From Bradyrhizobium sp. Ai1a-2 (GTDB taxonomy: Bacteria > Pseudomonadota > Alphaproteobacteria > Rhizobiales > Xanthobacteraceae), in contig NZ_AUEZ01000019.1 of assembly GCF_000426245.1 (NCBI RefSeq), forward strand, positions 58,981 to 122,980: DNA of 64,000 nucleotides, given 5' to 3'. Made by a program: the position numbers and the translations under genes. The notes beneath the pieces are model-generated. The model was not told the origin of the DNA. It did no database searches and saw only the letters and a program-made list of their open reading frames with translations. Positions 17,272-26,458 of this stretch are shown here, one piece after another; within the stretch, counting starts at the first letter, position 1; each line of letters starts with the position of its first letter.

Positions 17272-19215
17272 TCAGCCAGCCTGCTTCACGCGCATATACC
17301 ACTCGACGAGACGACGGACCTGGCGCTCGGTGTAGCCACGCTCCACCATCCGCGCGACGAAGTCGTCGTGCTTCTTCTCGGTATCGCCGTCCTTCTTCGA
17401 ACCGAACGAGATGACCGGGAGCAGATCCTCGACCTGCGAGAAGATCCGCTTCTCGATGACGTCGCGGACCTTTTCATAAGAGGTCCAGTTCGGGTTCTTG
17501 CCACCATTATGCGCCCGCGACCGCAGCGAGAATTTGACGACCTCGTTGCGGAAATCCTTCGGGTTGGCGATGCCGGCCGGCTTCTCGATCTTGGTCAGTT
17601 CCTGATTCAGGAGCTCACGGTTGAGCAACTGTCCGGTGTCGGGATCCTTGAAGTCCTGATCCTCGATCCATGCGTCGGCGTAATCGACGTAGCGGTCGAA
17701 CAGGTTCTGGCCGTAATCCGAATAGGATTCGAGATAGGCTTTCTGGATCTCGTTGCCGATGAACTCCGCGTAGCGCGGGGCGAGATCGGCCTTGATGAAT
17801 TCGAGATAGCGCTTCTCGACTTCCTCAGGCAGTTGCTCGCGGCGGATCGAATGCTCGAGCACGTACATCAGGTGCACGGCATCAGCCCCGACCTCTGTCG
17901 TGTCGTGGTTGAAGGTGGCGGCGAGCACCTTGAACGCGAAGCGCGTCGAGACACCGTCCATGCCTTCGTCAACACCGGCGGCGTCGCGATATTCCAGGAC
18001 GCTGCGCGCCTTCGGATCGGATTCCTTCAGGCTCTCGCCGTCATAGACCCGCATCTTCGCGAACAGCGTCGAGTTCTCGTGCTTGCGCAGGCGCGACATC
18101 ACCGAGAAGCGCGCCAAGGTCTCCAGCGTCGCCGGCGCGCAAGGTGCGCTGGCAAGCTCGGAGCTCTGGATCAGCTTTTCGTAGATCTTCTGCTCCTCGG
18201 TGACCCGCAGGCAGTAAGGCACCTTGATGACGCAGATGCGGTCGATGAAGGCCTCATTGTTCTTGTTGGCCTTGAAGCTCTGCCATTCCGCCTCGTTGGA
18301 GTGCGCGAGGATGATGCCGCCGAACGGGATCGCGCCGATATTCTCGGTGCCGATGTAGTTGCCTTCCTGCGTCGCCGTGAGCAGCGGATGCAGCATCTTG
18401 ATCGGCGCCTTGAACATCTCGACGAATTCGAGGATGCCCTGGTTGGCGCGATTGAGTCCGCCCGAATAGCTGTAGGCGTCGGGATCGTTCTGCGCGTAGG
18501 TCTCGAGCTTGCGGATGTCGACCTTGCCGACCAGCGAGGAGATGTCCTGGTTGTTCTCGTCGCCGGGCTCGGTCTTGGCGACCGCAATCTGCCGCAGCCG
18601 CGACGGCTGGATCTTGGCGACGCGGAATTGCGAGATGTCACCGCCGAAGGCTTCGAGCCGCTTGTAGCACCACGGGCTCATCAGCCCGGTGAGGCGCCGC
18701 TGCGGAATGCCGTACTTCTCCTCGAGCATCGGCCCGAGCTGATCCGGATCGAACAGGCTAAGCGGGCTTTCGAACACAGGGCTCAGTTCGTCGCCGGCCT
18801 TCAGCACGTAGATCGGGTGCACTTCCATCAATGCCTTGAGCCGCTCGGCGAGCGATGACTTGCCGCCGCCCACCGGTCCGAGCAGATAGAGAATCTGCTT
18901 GCGCTCTTCCAAGCCTTGCGCGGCGTGACGGAAGAAGCCGACGAGCCGCTCGATCGTGTCTTCCATGCCGTAGAAGCCAGCGAACGCCGGATAGGTGCGC
19001 ATCGTGCGGTTCATAAAGATACGGCCAAGGCGAGGGTCCTTGGCCGTGTCGATCATCTGAGGCTCACCGATCGCAGCCAATAGTCGTTCTGCGGCATTCG
19101 CATATCGCATCGGATCAGTTCGACACGACTCGAGATATTCCGCCATCGACATATCGCTCTGGCTTCGCGCCTCGAACGACCTAGCGAAAGCGTTGAACAG
19201 AGAATCGTTGTACAT
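17272..19215 (-). CDS. prkA: PrkA family AAA+/serine protein kinase
   Basis: A 647-residue PrkA/YeaG protein. The start at 19215 has GGAGAGGG just upstream; a longer frame to 19368 is open but lacks a site and coding character. The AAA+-like N-terminal domain carries the Walker A loop GPVGGGKSS at residues 113-121, after the conserved FAGFYGMEDTIERLVGFFRHAAQG. The C-terminal half includes the kinase-like region with ILAHSNEAEWQSF and the end VRRLVEWYMRVKQAG. PrkA-type proteins act in starvation, stationary-phase and general stress adaptation in many bacteria. It heads an operon with the yeaH- and spoVR-like genes and has a good EcfG-type box 36 bases before its start. Confidence 0.95.
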   Translation of the reverse strand: MYNDSLFNAFARSFEARSQSDMSMAEYLESCRTDPMRYANAAERLLAAIGEPQMIDTAKDPRLGRIFMNRTMRTYPAFAGFYGMEDTIERLVGFFRHAAQGLEERKQILYLLGPVGGGKSSLAERLKALMEVHPIYVLKAGDELSPVFESPLSLFDPDQLGPMLEEKYGIPQRRLTGLMSPWCYKRLEAFGGDISQFRVAKIQPSRLRQIAVAKTEPGDENNQDISSLVGKVDIRKLETYAQNDPDAYSYSGGLNRANQGILEFVEMFKAPIKMLHPLLTATQEGNYIGTENIGAIPFGGIILAHSNEAEWQSFKANKNNEAFIDRICVIKVPYCLRVTEEQKIYEKLIQSSELASAPCAPATLETLARFSVMSRLRKHENSTLFAKMRVYDGESLKESDPKARSVLEYRDAAGVDEGMDGVSTRFAFKVLAATFNHDTTEVGADAVHLMYVLEHSIRREQLPEEVEKRYLEFIKADLAPRYAEFIGNEIQKAYLESYSDYGQNLFDRYVDYADAWIEDQDFKDPDTGQLLNRELLNQELTKIEKPAGIANPKDFRNEVVKFSLRSRAHNGGKNPNWTSYEKVRDVIEKRIFSQVEDLLPVISFGSKKDGDTEKKHDDFVARMVERGYTERQVRRLVEWYMRVKQAG

Positions 19216-19251
19216 GATCCCTCTCCACGATATGTTGCGCCGCCTTACGAG

Positions 19252-19277
19252 AACGAGCCGGTTTGCCGAAACGTTCC
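19252..19277 (-). promoter_or_regulatory. EcfG-type (general stress) promoter for prkA operon
   Basis: On the minus strand the sequence reads GGAAC, 17 bases, CGTT. It matches the alphaproteobacterial EcfG/RpoE2 consensus (GGAAC-N16/17-cGTT) at every fixed position. The -10 element ends 36 bases before the prkA ATG, giving a short leader that still includes the Shine-Dalgarno site. Confidence 0.7.
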
Positions 19278-19689
19278 TCGAATCACGGTCGGCATGCTGG
19301 ACATATTGGACACTCGCCAGCCTCCCTTCCGCAATGCGCGGCGCAAGCAGCCGCTGCCTTATCAACAAGCAGGCAGCCTAATAGTTCATCAAAAACGCGA
19401 TTTGTCATTTACTTTCTTGGCCATGTAGCTGGTCCGCCACATCCGTGATTCTACCGGGGGACCGACAACGACCGGGCTGCCCTGCCATCAGCAAATGCCA
19501 TTCTGACCGCCTTTCGGCTGCCATCGCGCTGCTCCTTCACGCCTACGAACTGCCACCGGTTTGAACGCATCCGGCTTCTGCCGCGACTAAGTCAAAACCG
19601 TCAGCACATCGTGACACGGCGTCGTTGCCGCACCGAACGAGGTGGCGCTTATCATTTCATATAGATCGCTTGCGTTCGCTGAACAGATC
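19278..19689. other. intergenic region without recognised features
   Basis: This stretch separates the divergent prkA operon and the broken exported-protein gene. It is a little richer in A and T than its surroundings. I found no gene, no strong hairpin and no second EcfG box in it. Confidence 0.5.
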
Positions 19690-20311
19690 ATGAAGCGCAT
19701 ATTTTATTTTCCGTTCATCTAGCTGTCGCAGGCGCCATGCTTGCGGGAATTGGCCACAGTCGCGCCGAAGATGGCATCGACAGCGCCAAGGCCGCAGCCT
19801 TCGACAAGAGAATATTCGCGCGCCCGCTCGCCGAAAAGACCTACGCCTGCTTCGTGCGCCGTTATGACGCCGATCATCTGGCGCAACATCAAAGCAGAAG
19901 CTGAGCGCGATGAAACTGTTGGTGACGGCGGAGAACGCGCCGGAGGAAAAAATTGCCGGCTACTCATTCCACCTTAGTATTAAATACCGTCACCGCAGCG
20001 GCAATTTCCACTCCAGCGACTTTCGCGGCTACGCTGTCACAGAAGGCGCGAGCAACGAAATTCGTTTCGGCTGCGGCGTCGATTGTGAAGTTGGCGGCAT
20101 CAATGTGGCGTTGTCGAGAGACGACAAGTCCGCCATCATCCGCCTTGAGCGGATCGGGATTTGGAATCGCAACGAGCCGGACCAAGAGGCCGAAGACGCG
20201 CTTGCCGCCGGCGTTGACGACAAGATCTTTCGCGTCGATCGCGCGGACGCGGAAGAATGTGCCGAGCTTGTGACCGACCGCCGGGAACTCGCCGCACTCA
20301 GACACAAATGA
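19690..20311 (+). pseudogene. small exported hypothetical protein, apparently frameshifted twice
   Basis: The 3' part (from an internal ATG at 19910, ending at 20311) reads MKLLVTAENAPEEK ... SFHLSIKYRHRSG ... DDKSAIIRLERIGIWNRNEPD ... DDKIFRVDRADAEECAELVTDR. In the upstream frame, from 19737, LAGIGHSRAEDGIDS ... KTYACFVRRYDADHLAQH lines up with what I remember as the N-terminal half of the same rhizobial hypothetical protein. Adding one base near 19892 joins both (LAQH-x-KQKLSAMKLL). Adding one T in the run near 19702 would create a clean signal peptide from the ATG at 19690. Function unknown. If the changes are real the gene is dead; if they are sequencing errors it encodes about 207 residues. 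Confidence 0.5.
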
Positions 20312-20371
20312 TACGCTCGTGCGGCTGATAATACGCTCGTCGGCCAGACAACTCAATTGAGGGAGGGTGCC

Positions 20372-20821
20372 ATGCATCGACGCAGCATCTTGTGGGGCGT
20401 GGCTTCGGCCGTCAGCGCCGTTGCCGGCTCGCGCGCCCGCGCCGCCACCGAGACGACATCGCCACCCGCCAAGCTCAAGGTGGTCTATCACCTGAGCGAC
20501 CTCGAGAAGGTCAATTTTGTGGTCGGCAACATCCAGAACCATTTCGACGGCGTCGGCGGACCCGAGAATGTTACCATCGCCCTGGTGGTCCACGGCCCGG
20601 CGCTGCGCGCCTTTCATTCGGCCTCCGCCGCCCCCGACCTGTCGCGGCGCGTCCAGCAGTTTTCCGGGGATGGCGTCGAGCTTGCCGCCTGCGGCAACAC
20701 CATGAAATCGCAGAATGTCAGCCTGAAGGAGCTCCTCCCCGGCTTCGTGGTTGCCGACAAGGGCGGCGTCGTCCGCCTCGCCGAGCTGCAGTCGCAGGGC
20801 TACCTGTATCTCAGGCCCTGA
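20372..20821 (+). CDS. DsrE-like exported protein
   Basis: A 149-residue protein starting at an ATG preceded by GGGAGGG. The N-terminus (HRRSILWGVASAVSAVAGSRARA) is a signal peptide with an RR pair. The mature part has the DsrE/DsrF-like fold pattern: KVVYHLSDLEKVNFVVGNIQNHF, then the strand TIALVVHGPALRAF, a helix, ELAACGNTMKSQNVS with a conserved-looking Cys, and a final LAELQSQGYLYLRP. Such periplasmic DsrE-like proteins may bind sulfur species or thiols, but this is not shown for this branch. A short hairpin (20822-20838) follows the stop codon. Confidence 0.8.
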   Translation: MHRRSILWGVASAVSAVAGSRARAATETTSPPAKLKVVYHLSDLEKVNFVVGNIQNHFDGVGGPENVTIALVVHGPALRAFHSASAAPDLSRRVQQFSGDGVELAACGNTMKSQNVSLKELLPGFVVADKGGVVRLAELQSQGYLYLRP

Positions 20822-20838
20822 ACGGTGCACCGCACCGT
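20822..20838 (+). terminator. possible hairpin terminator after DsrE-like gene
   Basis: ACGGTGC and GCACCGT form a 7-bp stem around ACC directly after the stop codon. It is followed by an A/T-rich stretch (CATAAAATTGTT) rather than a clean T-run, so termination efficiency is uncertain. Confidence 0.35.
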
Positions 20839-21032
20839 CATAAAATTGTTCAGAGTTCGCGGTTGCATCGGATCAAATCCGAGGGAGCGAACCCGTCGGG
20901 GTGGAGTTGTCTCCTTTTGATGCGCATATCCCCCTTTGGCAGCCCTTTCCGCCCCGTGTTGACAATCCGGTCCCGCCCCAGAAAGCTACTGGGGAACCCG
21001 TCCACCGACCCGATCGAGCAGAAACAGGCATC

Positions 21033-23879
21033 ATGAACCCCGTCAAAACACTCGAAAACCACGGCCAATCGGTATGGCTGGATTTCCTGGCCCGCGGCTT
21101 CGTCGCCAAGGGCGACCTCAAGAAGCTGATCGAAGAAGACGGCGTCAAAGGCGTCACCTCCAACCCCTCGATCTTCGAGAAGGCGATCGGCAGCTCGGAC
21201 GAGTATGACGGGGCGATCGGCAATGCGCTGAAGAAGGGCGACCGCCCGGTCGCCGAACTGTTCGAGCATCTCGCAATCGAGGATATCCAACACGCCGCCG
21301 ACGTGCTGCGTCCGGTCTATGACCAGCTCAATGGCAAGGACGGCTTCGTCAGCCTCGAAGTGTCGCCCTATCTGGCGATGGACACCAAGGGCACCATCGC
21401 GGAAGCGCAGCGGCTCTGGAAGGAGGTCCGGCGCAAGAACCTGATGGTGAAGGTGCCGGCGACGCCGGAAGGCCTGCCCGCGATCGAGCACCTGATCGGC
21501 GAAGGCATCAGCATCAACATCACGCTCCTGTTCTCGCAAAAGGTCTATCGCGACGTGGCGGAGGCCTATCTGAAGGGCCTGGAGAAATACGTGAGCGGCG
21601 GCGGCGACCCGTCGCACATTGCGAGCGTCGCGAGCTTCTTCGTCAGCCGCATCGATTCCGCCGTCGACAAGCAGCTCGACGAGAAGATCGCAAAGGCCAA
21701 CGATCCCACCGAGAAGGAGCGGCTGGCGTCGCTGAAGGGCAAGGTCGCGATCGCCAACGCCAAGCTGGCGTACCGGGATTACAAGCGCATCTTCGCCGGT
21801 CCACGCTGGGAAAAACTCATGGCGAAGGGCGCCAAGCCGCAGCGGCTGCTGTGGGCCTCGACCGGCACCAAGAACAAGGAATACAGCGACGTCCTCTATG
21901 TCGAGGAGCTGATCGGCCCCGACACGGTCAACACCGTGCCGCCGGCGACGCTCGACGCCTTCCGCGACCATGGCAAAGTCCGCGACAGCCTCGAGGAGAA
22001 CGTCGAGGAGGCGCAGCGCGTGCTGGACGAGCTGGAGAAGTCCGGCATTTCGCTGGACGCGATCACCGCCGAGCTGGTCAAGGACGGCGTCAGGCTGTTC
22101 GCCGATGCCGCCGACAAGCTCTACGGCGCCGTGGCGTTCAAGCGCGCAACCTCGCTCGGCACCGGCATCGACGGCCAGACGCTCAAGGTCGGCCGCGAGC
22201 TTGCCAAGGCAATCGAAGAGAATACCGAGGAATGGCGTGCCTCGGCCAAGGTCCGCCGGCTCTGGCAAAAGGACAAATCGGTCTGGACCGGCGAGGATGA
22301 GGACAAATGGCTGGGTTGGCTGACCAGCCCGGCCAAGGCCGACATCGCCGACTATGAGGATTTCGCCGAGCGCGTGAAGGGCCAGAAATTCACCGACGCG
22401 GTCGTGCTCGGCATGGGCGGCTCCAGCCTGGGGCCGGAGGTGCTGGCGGAGACCTTCGCCAAGAAGACCGGCTTCCCCAAGCTGCATGTGCTCGATTCCA
22501 CCGACCCGGCGCAGGTGCGGGCGATGGAAGCGGCGGTCGACATCTCCAGGACACTGTTCATCGTTTCCAGCAAATCCGGCGGCACCACCGAGCCGAACGT
22601 GATGAAGGACTATTTCTTCGACCGCGTCTCCAAGGCGATCGGCGCCGCCAAGGCCGGCCACCGTTTCATCGCGGTGACCGATCCCGGCTCGTCGCTGGAG
22701 AAGACCGCAAAGCGGCAGGGCTTTGCCCGCATCTTCTACGGCGAGCCCACGATCGGCGGCCGCTACTCCGTGCTCTCGCCATTCGGCCTGGTGCCGGCCG
22801 CAGCCGCCGGCTTCAATGTCCGCAGCCTGATCAAGCATACGCTGTCGATGGTGCGCTCCTGCGGCGCCGACGTGCCGCCGCACGAGAACCCGGGCGTGCA
22901 GCTCGGGCTCGCGATGGGGCTCGCCGGCCTCGAAGGCCGCGACAAGGTGACGATCACCTCGTCCCGGAAGATCGCCGATTTCGGCGCCTGGGCCGAGCAG
23001 TTGATCGCGGAATCCACCGGCAAGGACGGCAAGGGCCTGATCCCGATCGACGGCGAGACGCTGGGCGAGCCGGCCAGCTACGGCGACGACCGCTTCTTCA
23101 TCGACCTTCGCACCGAAGGCGAGGAGGACGCCGAGCATGACGCGAGGCTCGACGCGCTGGAGCAGGCCGGCCATCCCGTGGTGCGTATCGTCCTGCCGTC
23201 GATCGATCATCTCGGCCAGGAGTTCTTCCGCTTCGAGATCGCAACCGCTGTTGCCGGCTCGGTGCTCGGCATCAACCCGTTCAACCAGCCGGATGTCGAG
23301 GCGGCCAAGATCAAGACCCGCGAATTGACCGCAGCCTTCGAGAAGACCGGATCGCTGCCGGCCGAACAGCCGGTGGTCTCCACCGCCGAGGCCGACCTCT
23401 ACACCGACGAGCGCAACGCTGCCGAGCTCCGTAAAGCCGGGGCCGACGGCACGCTCGGCTCCTGGCTGAAGGCGCACCTTTCGCGTTCGCAGCGCGGCGA
23501 CTACGTCGCCCTGCTCGCTTACATCGAGCGCGACAAGGCCTTCATTGATGCGCTGCAGAAGATGCGGCTTGCCGTGCGCGACAGCGAGCATCTCGCCACC
23601 TGCGCCGAGTTCGGCCCGCGCTTCCTGCACTCGACCGGCCAGGCCTACAAGGGCGGCCCCGACAGCGGCGTGTTCCTGCAGATCACCGCCGACGATGCCA
23701 AGGACCTGCCGGTACCGGGCCAGAAGGCAAGCTTCGGCGTCATCAAGTCGGCGCAGGCGCGCGGCGATTTCGACGTCCTGACCGAACGTGGCCGACGCGC
23801 GCTGCGCGTCCATCTCAAGGGCGGAATTGGACCGGCGCTGGCCACGCTGGACGCGGCGCTTAACGAAGCCCTCAACTAG
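21033..23879 (+). CDS. tal-pgi: bifunctional transaldolase/glucose-6-phosphate isomerase
   Basis: A 948-residue fusion. Residues 1-360 are a transaldolase: GVTSNPSIFEKAI near residue 32, the Schiff-base lysine strand LMVKVPAT near 137, NITLLFS and WASTGTKNKEY. From about residue 400 follows a phosphoglucose isomerase domain: VLGMGGSSLGPEV near 459, VSSKSGGTTEPN, PHENPGVQLG. The arrangement is known from Bradyrhizobium-like bacteria and lets one chain link sedoheptulose/erythrose phosphate exchange with glucose-6-phosphate formation. ATG at 21033 follows a long open but non-coding-looking 5' extension. It heads the pentose phosphate operon; the next gene starts 63 bases later, across a palindrome. 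Confidence 0.95.
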   Translation: MNPVKTLENHGQSVWLDFLARGFVAKGDLKKLIEEDGVKGVTSNPSIFEKAIGSSDEYDGAIGNALKKGDRPVAELFEHLAIEDIQHAADVLRPVYDQLNGKDGFVSLEVSPYLAMDTKGTIAEAQRLWKEVRRKNLMVKVPATPEGLPAIEHLIGEGISINITLLFSQKVYRDVAEAYLKGLEKYVSGGGDPSHIASVASFFVSRIDSAVDKQLDEKIAKANDPTEKERLASLKGKVAIANAKLAYRDYKRIFAGPRWEKLMAKGAKPQRLLWASTGTKNKEYSDVLYVEELIGPDTVNTVPPATLDAFRDHGKVRDSLEENVEEAQRVLDELEKSGISLDAITAELVKDGVRLFADAADKLYGAVAFKRATSLGTGIDGQTLKVGRELAKAIEENTEEWRASAKVRRLWQKDKSVWTGEDEDKWLGWLTSPAKADIADYEDFAERVKGQKFTDAVVLGMGGSSLGPEVLAETFAKKTGFPKLHVLDSTDPAQVRAMEAAVDISRTLFIVSSKSGGTTEPNVMKDYFFDRVSKAIGAAKAGHRFIAVTDPGSSLEKTAKRQGFARIFYGEPTIGGRYSVLSPFGLVPAAAAGFNVRSLIKHTLSMVRSCGADVPPHENPGVQLGLAMGLAGLEGRDKVTITSSRKIADFGAWAEQLIAESTGKDGKGLIPIDGETLGEPASYGDDRFFIDLRTEGEEDAEHDARLDALEQAGHPVVRIVLPSIDHLGQEFFRFEIATAVAGSVLGINPFNQPDVEAAKIKTRELTAAFEKTGSLPAEQPVVSTAEADLYTDERNAAELRKAGADGTLGSWLKAHLSRSQRGDYVALLAYIERDKAFIDALQKMRLAVRDSEHLATCAEFGPRFLHSTGQAYKGGPDSGVFLQITADDAKDLPVPGQKASFGVIKSAQARGDFDVLTERGRRALRVHLKGGIGPALATLDAALNEALN

Positions 23880-23888
23880 AGCAGGGTC

Positions 23889-23912
23889 CCGAAAACCGGA
23901 CACGGTTTTCGG
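23889..23912. repeat. 10-bp palindrome between tal-pgi and gnd
   Basis: CCGAAAACCG and CGGTTTTCGG are perfect complements around GACA, ten bases after the tal-pgi stop. Elements with this CCGAAAACCGG core are, from memory, scattered through Bradyrhizobium and Rhodopseudomonas genomes. Inside the operon it could stabilise the upstream message or attenuate downstream expression. There is no T-run. Confidence 0.75.
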
Positions 23913-23942
23913 ATCACGCTCGCAAGTCAAGGACATGAAAAC

Positions 23943-24935
23943 ATGCAGCTCGGCATGATCGGCTTGGGGCGGATGGGTGGCAACATCGTCCGCCGGCTGA
24001 TGGCCCACGGCCATACCACCGTGGTCTACGACAAGGACCCCAAGGCGGTTGCGGCACTTGCCGCCGACAATGCCGCCGGCTCCGCTTCGCTGGAGGAGTT
24101 CGTGCTCAAGCTGGAGCAGCCGCGCACCGCCTGGGTGATGCTGCCGGCCGGCAAGATCACCGAGGCGACGATCGAAGCGCTGTCGAAGCTGATGCAGCCG
24201 GGCGACACCATCATCGACGGCGGCAACACGTTCTGGCAGGACGACGTCCGCCGCGGCAAGGCGCTGAAGGAGCGCGGCCTGCACTATGTCGACGTCGGCA
24301 CCTCCGGCGGCATCTGGGGCATCGAGCGCGGCTACTGCATGATGATCGGCGGCGAGCAATCCGTCGTCGACCGGCTCGACCCGATCTTCAGCGCGCTTGC
24401 GCCCGGCGTCGGCGACATCCCGCGCACCCCGCACCGCGACGGCCGCGATCGCCGCATCGAGCAGGGCTACATCCATGCCGGCCCCGTAGGCGCCGGGCAT
24501 TTCGTCAAGATGATCCACAACGGCATCGAATACGGCCTGATGCAGGCCTATGCCGAGGGCTTCGACATCCTGAAGAATGCCAAAAGCGAAGCGCTTCCGC
24601 CGGATCACCGCTTCGATCTCGACATCGCCGATATCGCCGAGGTCTGGCGCCGCGGCAGCGTGATCCCTTCCTGGCTGCTCGACCTCACCGCGATCGCGCT
24701 CGCCGAGAACGCCACCCTCGACAACTACTCCGGCTTCGTCGAGGATTCCGGCGAAGGCCGCTGGACGGTGAACGCCGCGATCGACGAGGCGGTGCCTGCG
24801 GAAGTGCTCACGGCAGCGCTGTTTGCCCGCTTCCGCTCGCGCAAGGACCACACCTTCGCCGAGAAGATTCTGTCCGCCATGCGCGCCGGTTTCGGCGGCC
24901 ACCGGGAGCCGCCGCAAAGCGCCAAGAAGAGCTAA
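23943..24935 (+). CDS. gnd: 6-phosphogluconate dehydrogenase, decarboxylating (short form)
   Basis: A 330-residue enzyme of the short, often NAD-preferring class found with many alphaproteobacterial zwf genes. The N-terminus [21 protein letters not shown] is the Rossmann loop, with Asp in VVYDKD after the second strand hinting at NAD use. [11 protein letters not shown] and [20 protein letters not shown] bind substrate. The catalytic Lys and neighbours lie in [21 protein letters not shown] near residue 185. It oxidises 6-phosphogluconate to ribulose 5-phosphate and CO2 in the cytoplasm. It lies between tal-pgi and zwf, 14 bases before the latter. Confidence 0.94.
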   Translation: MQLGMIGLGRMGGNIVRRLMAHGHTTVVYDKDPKAVAALAADNAAGSASLEEFVLKLEQPRTAWVMLPAGKITEATIEALSKLMQPGDTIIDGGNTFWQDDVRRGKALKERGLHYVDVGTSGGIWGIERGYCMMIGGEQSVVDRLDPIFSALAPGVGDIPRTPHRDGRDRRIEQGYIHAGPVGAGHFVKMIHNGIEYGLMQAYAEGFDILKNAKSEALPPDHRFDLDIADIAEVWRRGSVIPSWLLDLTAIALAENATLDNYSGFVEDSGEGRWTVNAAIDEAVPAEVLTAALFARFRSRKDHTFAEKILSAMRAGFGGHREPPQSAKKS

Positions 24936-24949
24936 GAGAAGGGCAAAGG

Positions 24950-26458
24950 ATGACGAACGGTCACGCGCAAAAGAAACCCGACCCCTGCTCCTTCATCATT
25001 TTCGGCGTGACGGGCGACCTCGCGCACCGGCTGGTGATCCCTGCCCTCTATAATCTCGCCGCGACCAACCTGTTGCCCGACCGGTTCTGCGTCGCCGGCG
25101 TCGCCCGCGGCGGCATGTCGAACGAGGAATTGAGCGCAAGCCTGATGAAGGGATTGCGGCAGTTCGCGACCCGCCCGGTCGACGAGGCCATCGCCAAGCG
25201 CCTGTTCGAATGCGTGACCGCGGTTGAAGCCGACCCGAAGGACCCTGCGTCCTTTGACCAGATGCGGGTCCAGCTCGACAAGGCGGAAGCCGCACGCGAC
25301 ACCGGCGGCAACCGCCTGTTCTACCTCGCGACACCGCCGGGCGCCTTCCTGCCGATCACCAGGGAACTCGCCCGCACCGGCATGCTGAAGGAGAACGGCT
25401 ATTGGCGGCGGATCGTGATCGAGAAGCCGTTCGGTACGGACCTCGACTCGGCCAGGCACCTGAACTCCGAGTTGCTGAAGCTCATCGACGAGCATCAGAT
25501 CTACCGGATCGATCATTACCTCGGCAAGGAAACCGTCCAGAACATCCTGGTACTGCGCTTTGCTAACGGCATGTTCGAGCCGATCTGGAATCGGAATCAT
25601 ATCGACCACATCCAGATCACCGTCGACGAGAAGCTCGGCGTCGGCCATCGCGGCAGCTTCTATGATTCGACCGGCGCGCTGCGCGACATGGTGCCGAACC
25701 ATCTGTTCCAACTGATGTCGCTGGTCGCGATGGAGCCGCCGATCCGCTTCGACGCGCATTCGGTGCGCACGGAGAAGGCCAATGTGCTGGCCGCGATCCA
25801 GATCCAGAGCCAGCAGGAGGCGTTGCACAATTCAGTGCGGGGGCAGTATCGCGGCGGCGAGATCGGCGACAGCAAGATCGAGGACTATTGCAAGACCGCG
25901 GACGTCAAGCCGGGCAGCAGCACCGAAACCTATGCGGCGCTCAAGCTGATCATCGACAATTGGCGTTGGGCCGGCGTGCCGTTCTATCTGCGCACCGGCA
26001 AGGCTTTGGCCGCCAAGCGCACCGAGATCGCGATCAAGTTCAAGCAGGCGCCGTTCGCGATGTTTCGCGACACGCCGGTCGACCAGCTTTCGCAGAACTA
26101 CCTCGTGATCTCGACCGAGCCGACCGAGGGCATCGAACTGCAGTTCAACACCAAGGTTCCCGGCCCGACCATCAATATCGACGGCGTCGAGATGAAGTTC
26201 CGCTACAAGGATTACTTCAAGGCCGAGCCGTCGACCGGTTACGAGACCCTGATCTATGACTGCATGATCGGCGACAACCTCCTGTTCCAGCGCGCCGACG
26301 GCGTCGAGGCCGGCTGGCAGGCGGTGCAACCGTTCCTTGATGCCTGGAAAAAGACCGGCGGCGCCGGCCTGCAACCCTACAAAGCCGGCAGCGAGGGGCC
26401 AGAGGCCGCCAACGCGCTTCTGACCCGCGACGGCCGCAGCTGGCGAAAGCTGGGCTGA
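24950..26458 (+). CDS. zwf: glucose-6-phosphate 1-dehydrogenase
   Basis: A 502-residue G6PDH. The coenzyme loop GVTGDLAHR is at residues 19-27, the substrate signature RIDHYLGKE starts at residue 186, and the catalytic His region follows. IEKPFGTDLDSAR and RTGKALAAKRTEI are also typical. It catalyses the first oxidative step of the pentose phosphate and Entner-Doudoroff routes. ATG is preceded by AAAGG. The stop overlaps the ATG of pgl by one base, implying translational coupling. Confidence 0.96.
   Translation: MTNGHAQKKPDPCSFIIFGVTGDLAHRLVIPALYNLAATNLLPDRFCVAGVARGGMSNEELSASLMKGLRQFATRPVDEAIAKRLFECVTAVEADPKDPASFDQMRVQLDKAEAARDTGGNRLFYLATPPGAFLPITRELARTGMLKENGYWRRIVIEKPFGTDLDSARHLNSELLKLIDEHQIYRIDHYLGKETVQNILVLRFANGMFEPIWNRNHIDHIQITVDEKLGVGHRGSFYDSTGALRDMVPNHLFQLMSLVAMEPPIRFDAHSVRTEKANVLAAIQIQSQQEALHNSVRGQYRGGEIGDSKIEDYCKTADVKPGSSTETYAALKLIIDNWRWAGVPFYLRTGKALAAKRTEIAIKFKQAPFAMFRDTPVDQLSQNYLVISTEPTEGIELQFNTKVPGPTINIDGVEMKFRYKDYFKAEPSTGYETLIYDCMIGDNLLFQRADGVEAGWQAVQPFLDAWKKTGGAGLQPYKAGSEGPEAANALLTRDGRSWRKLG

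Noticed and set aside
16822..18858. Plus-strand open frame of 678 codons opposite prkA
   Set aside because: Antisense shadow of prkA and the start of the yeaH-like gene; no ribosome site or domain, composition typical of shadow frames.
19215..19368. Longer N-terminus for PrkA
   Set aside because: The extension lacks a ribosome site and family similarity, and it would place the EcfG promoter inside the coding region.
20990..21020. GGAAC upstream of tal-pgi as an EcfG -35
   Set aside because: No GTT at 16 or 17 bases downstream, and it is too close to the start codon.
20850..24917. Very long minus-strand open frame (1355 codons) opposite tal-pgi and gnd
   Set aside because: It is antisense to two clearly recognised enzymes; its product is a His/Arg/Asp/Leu-rich chain without motifs, the usual mirror of GC-rich codon third positions.
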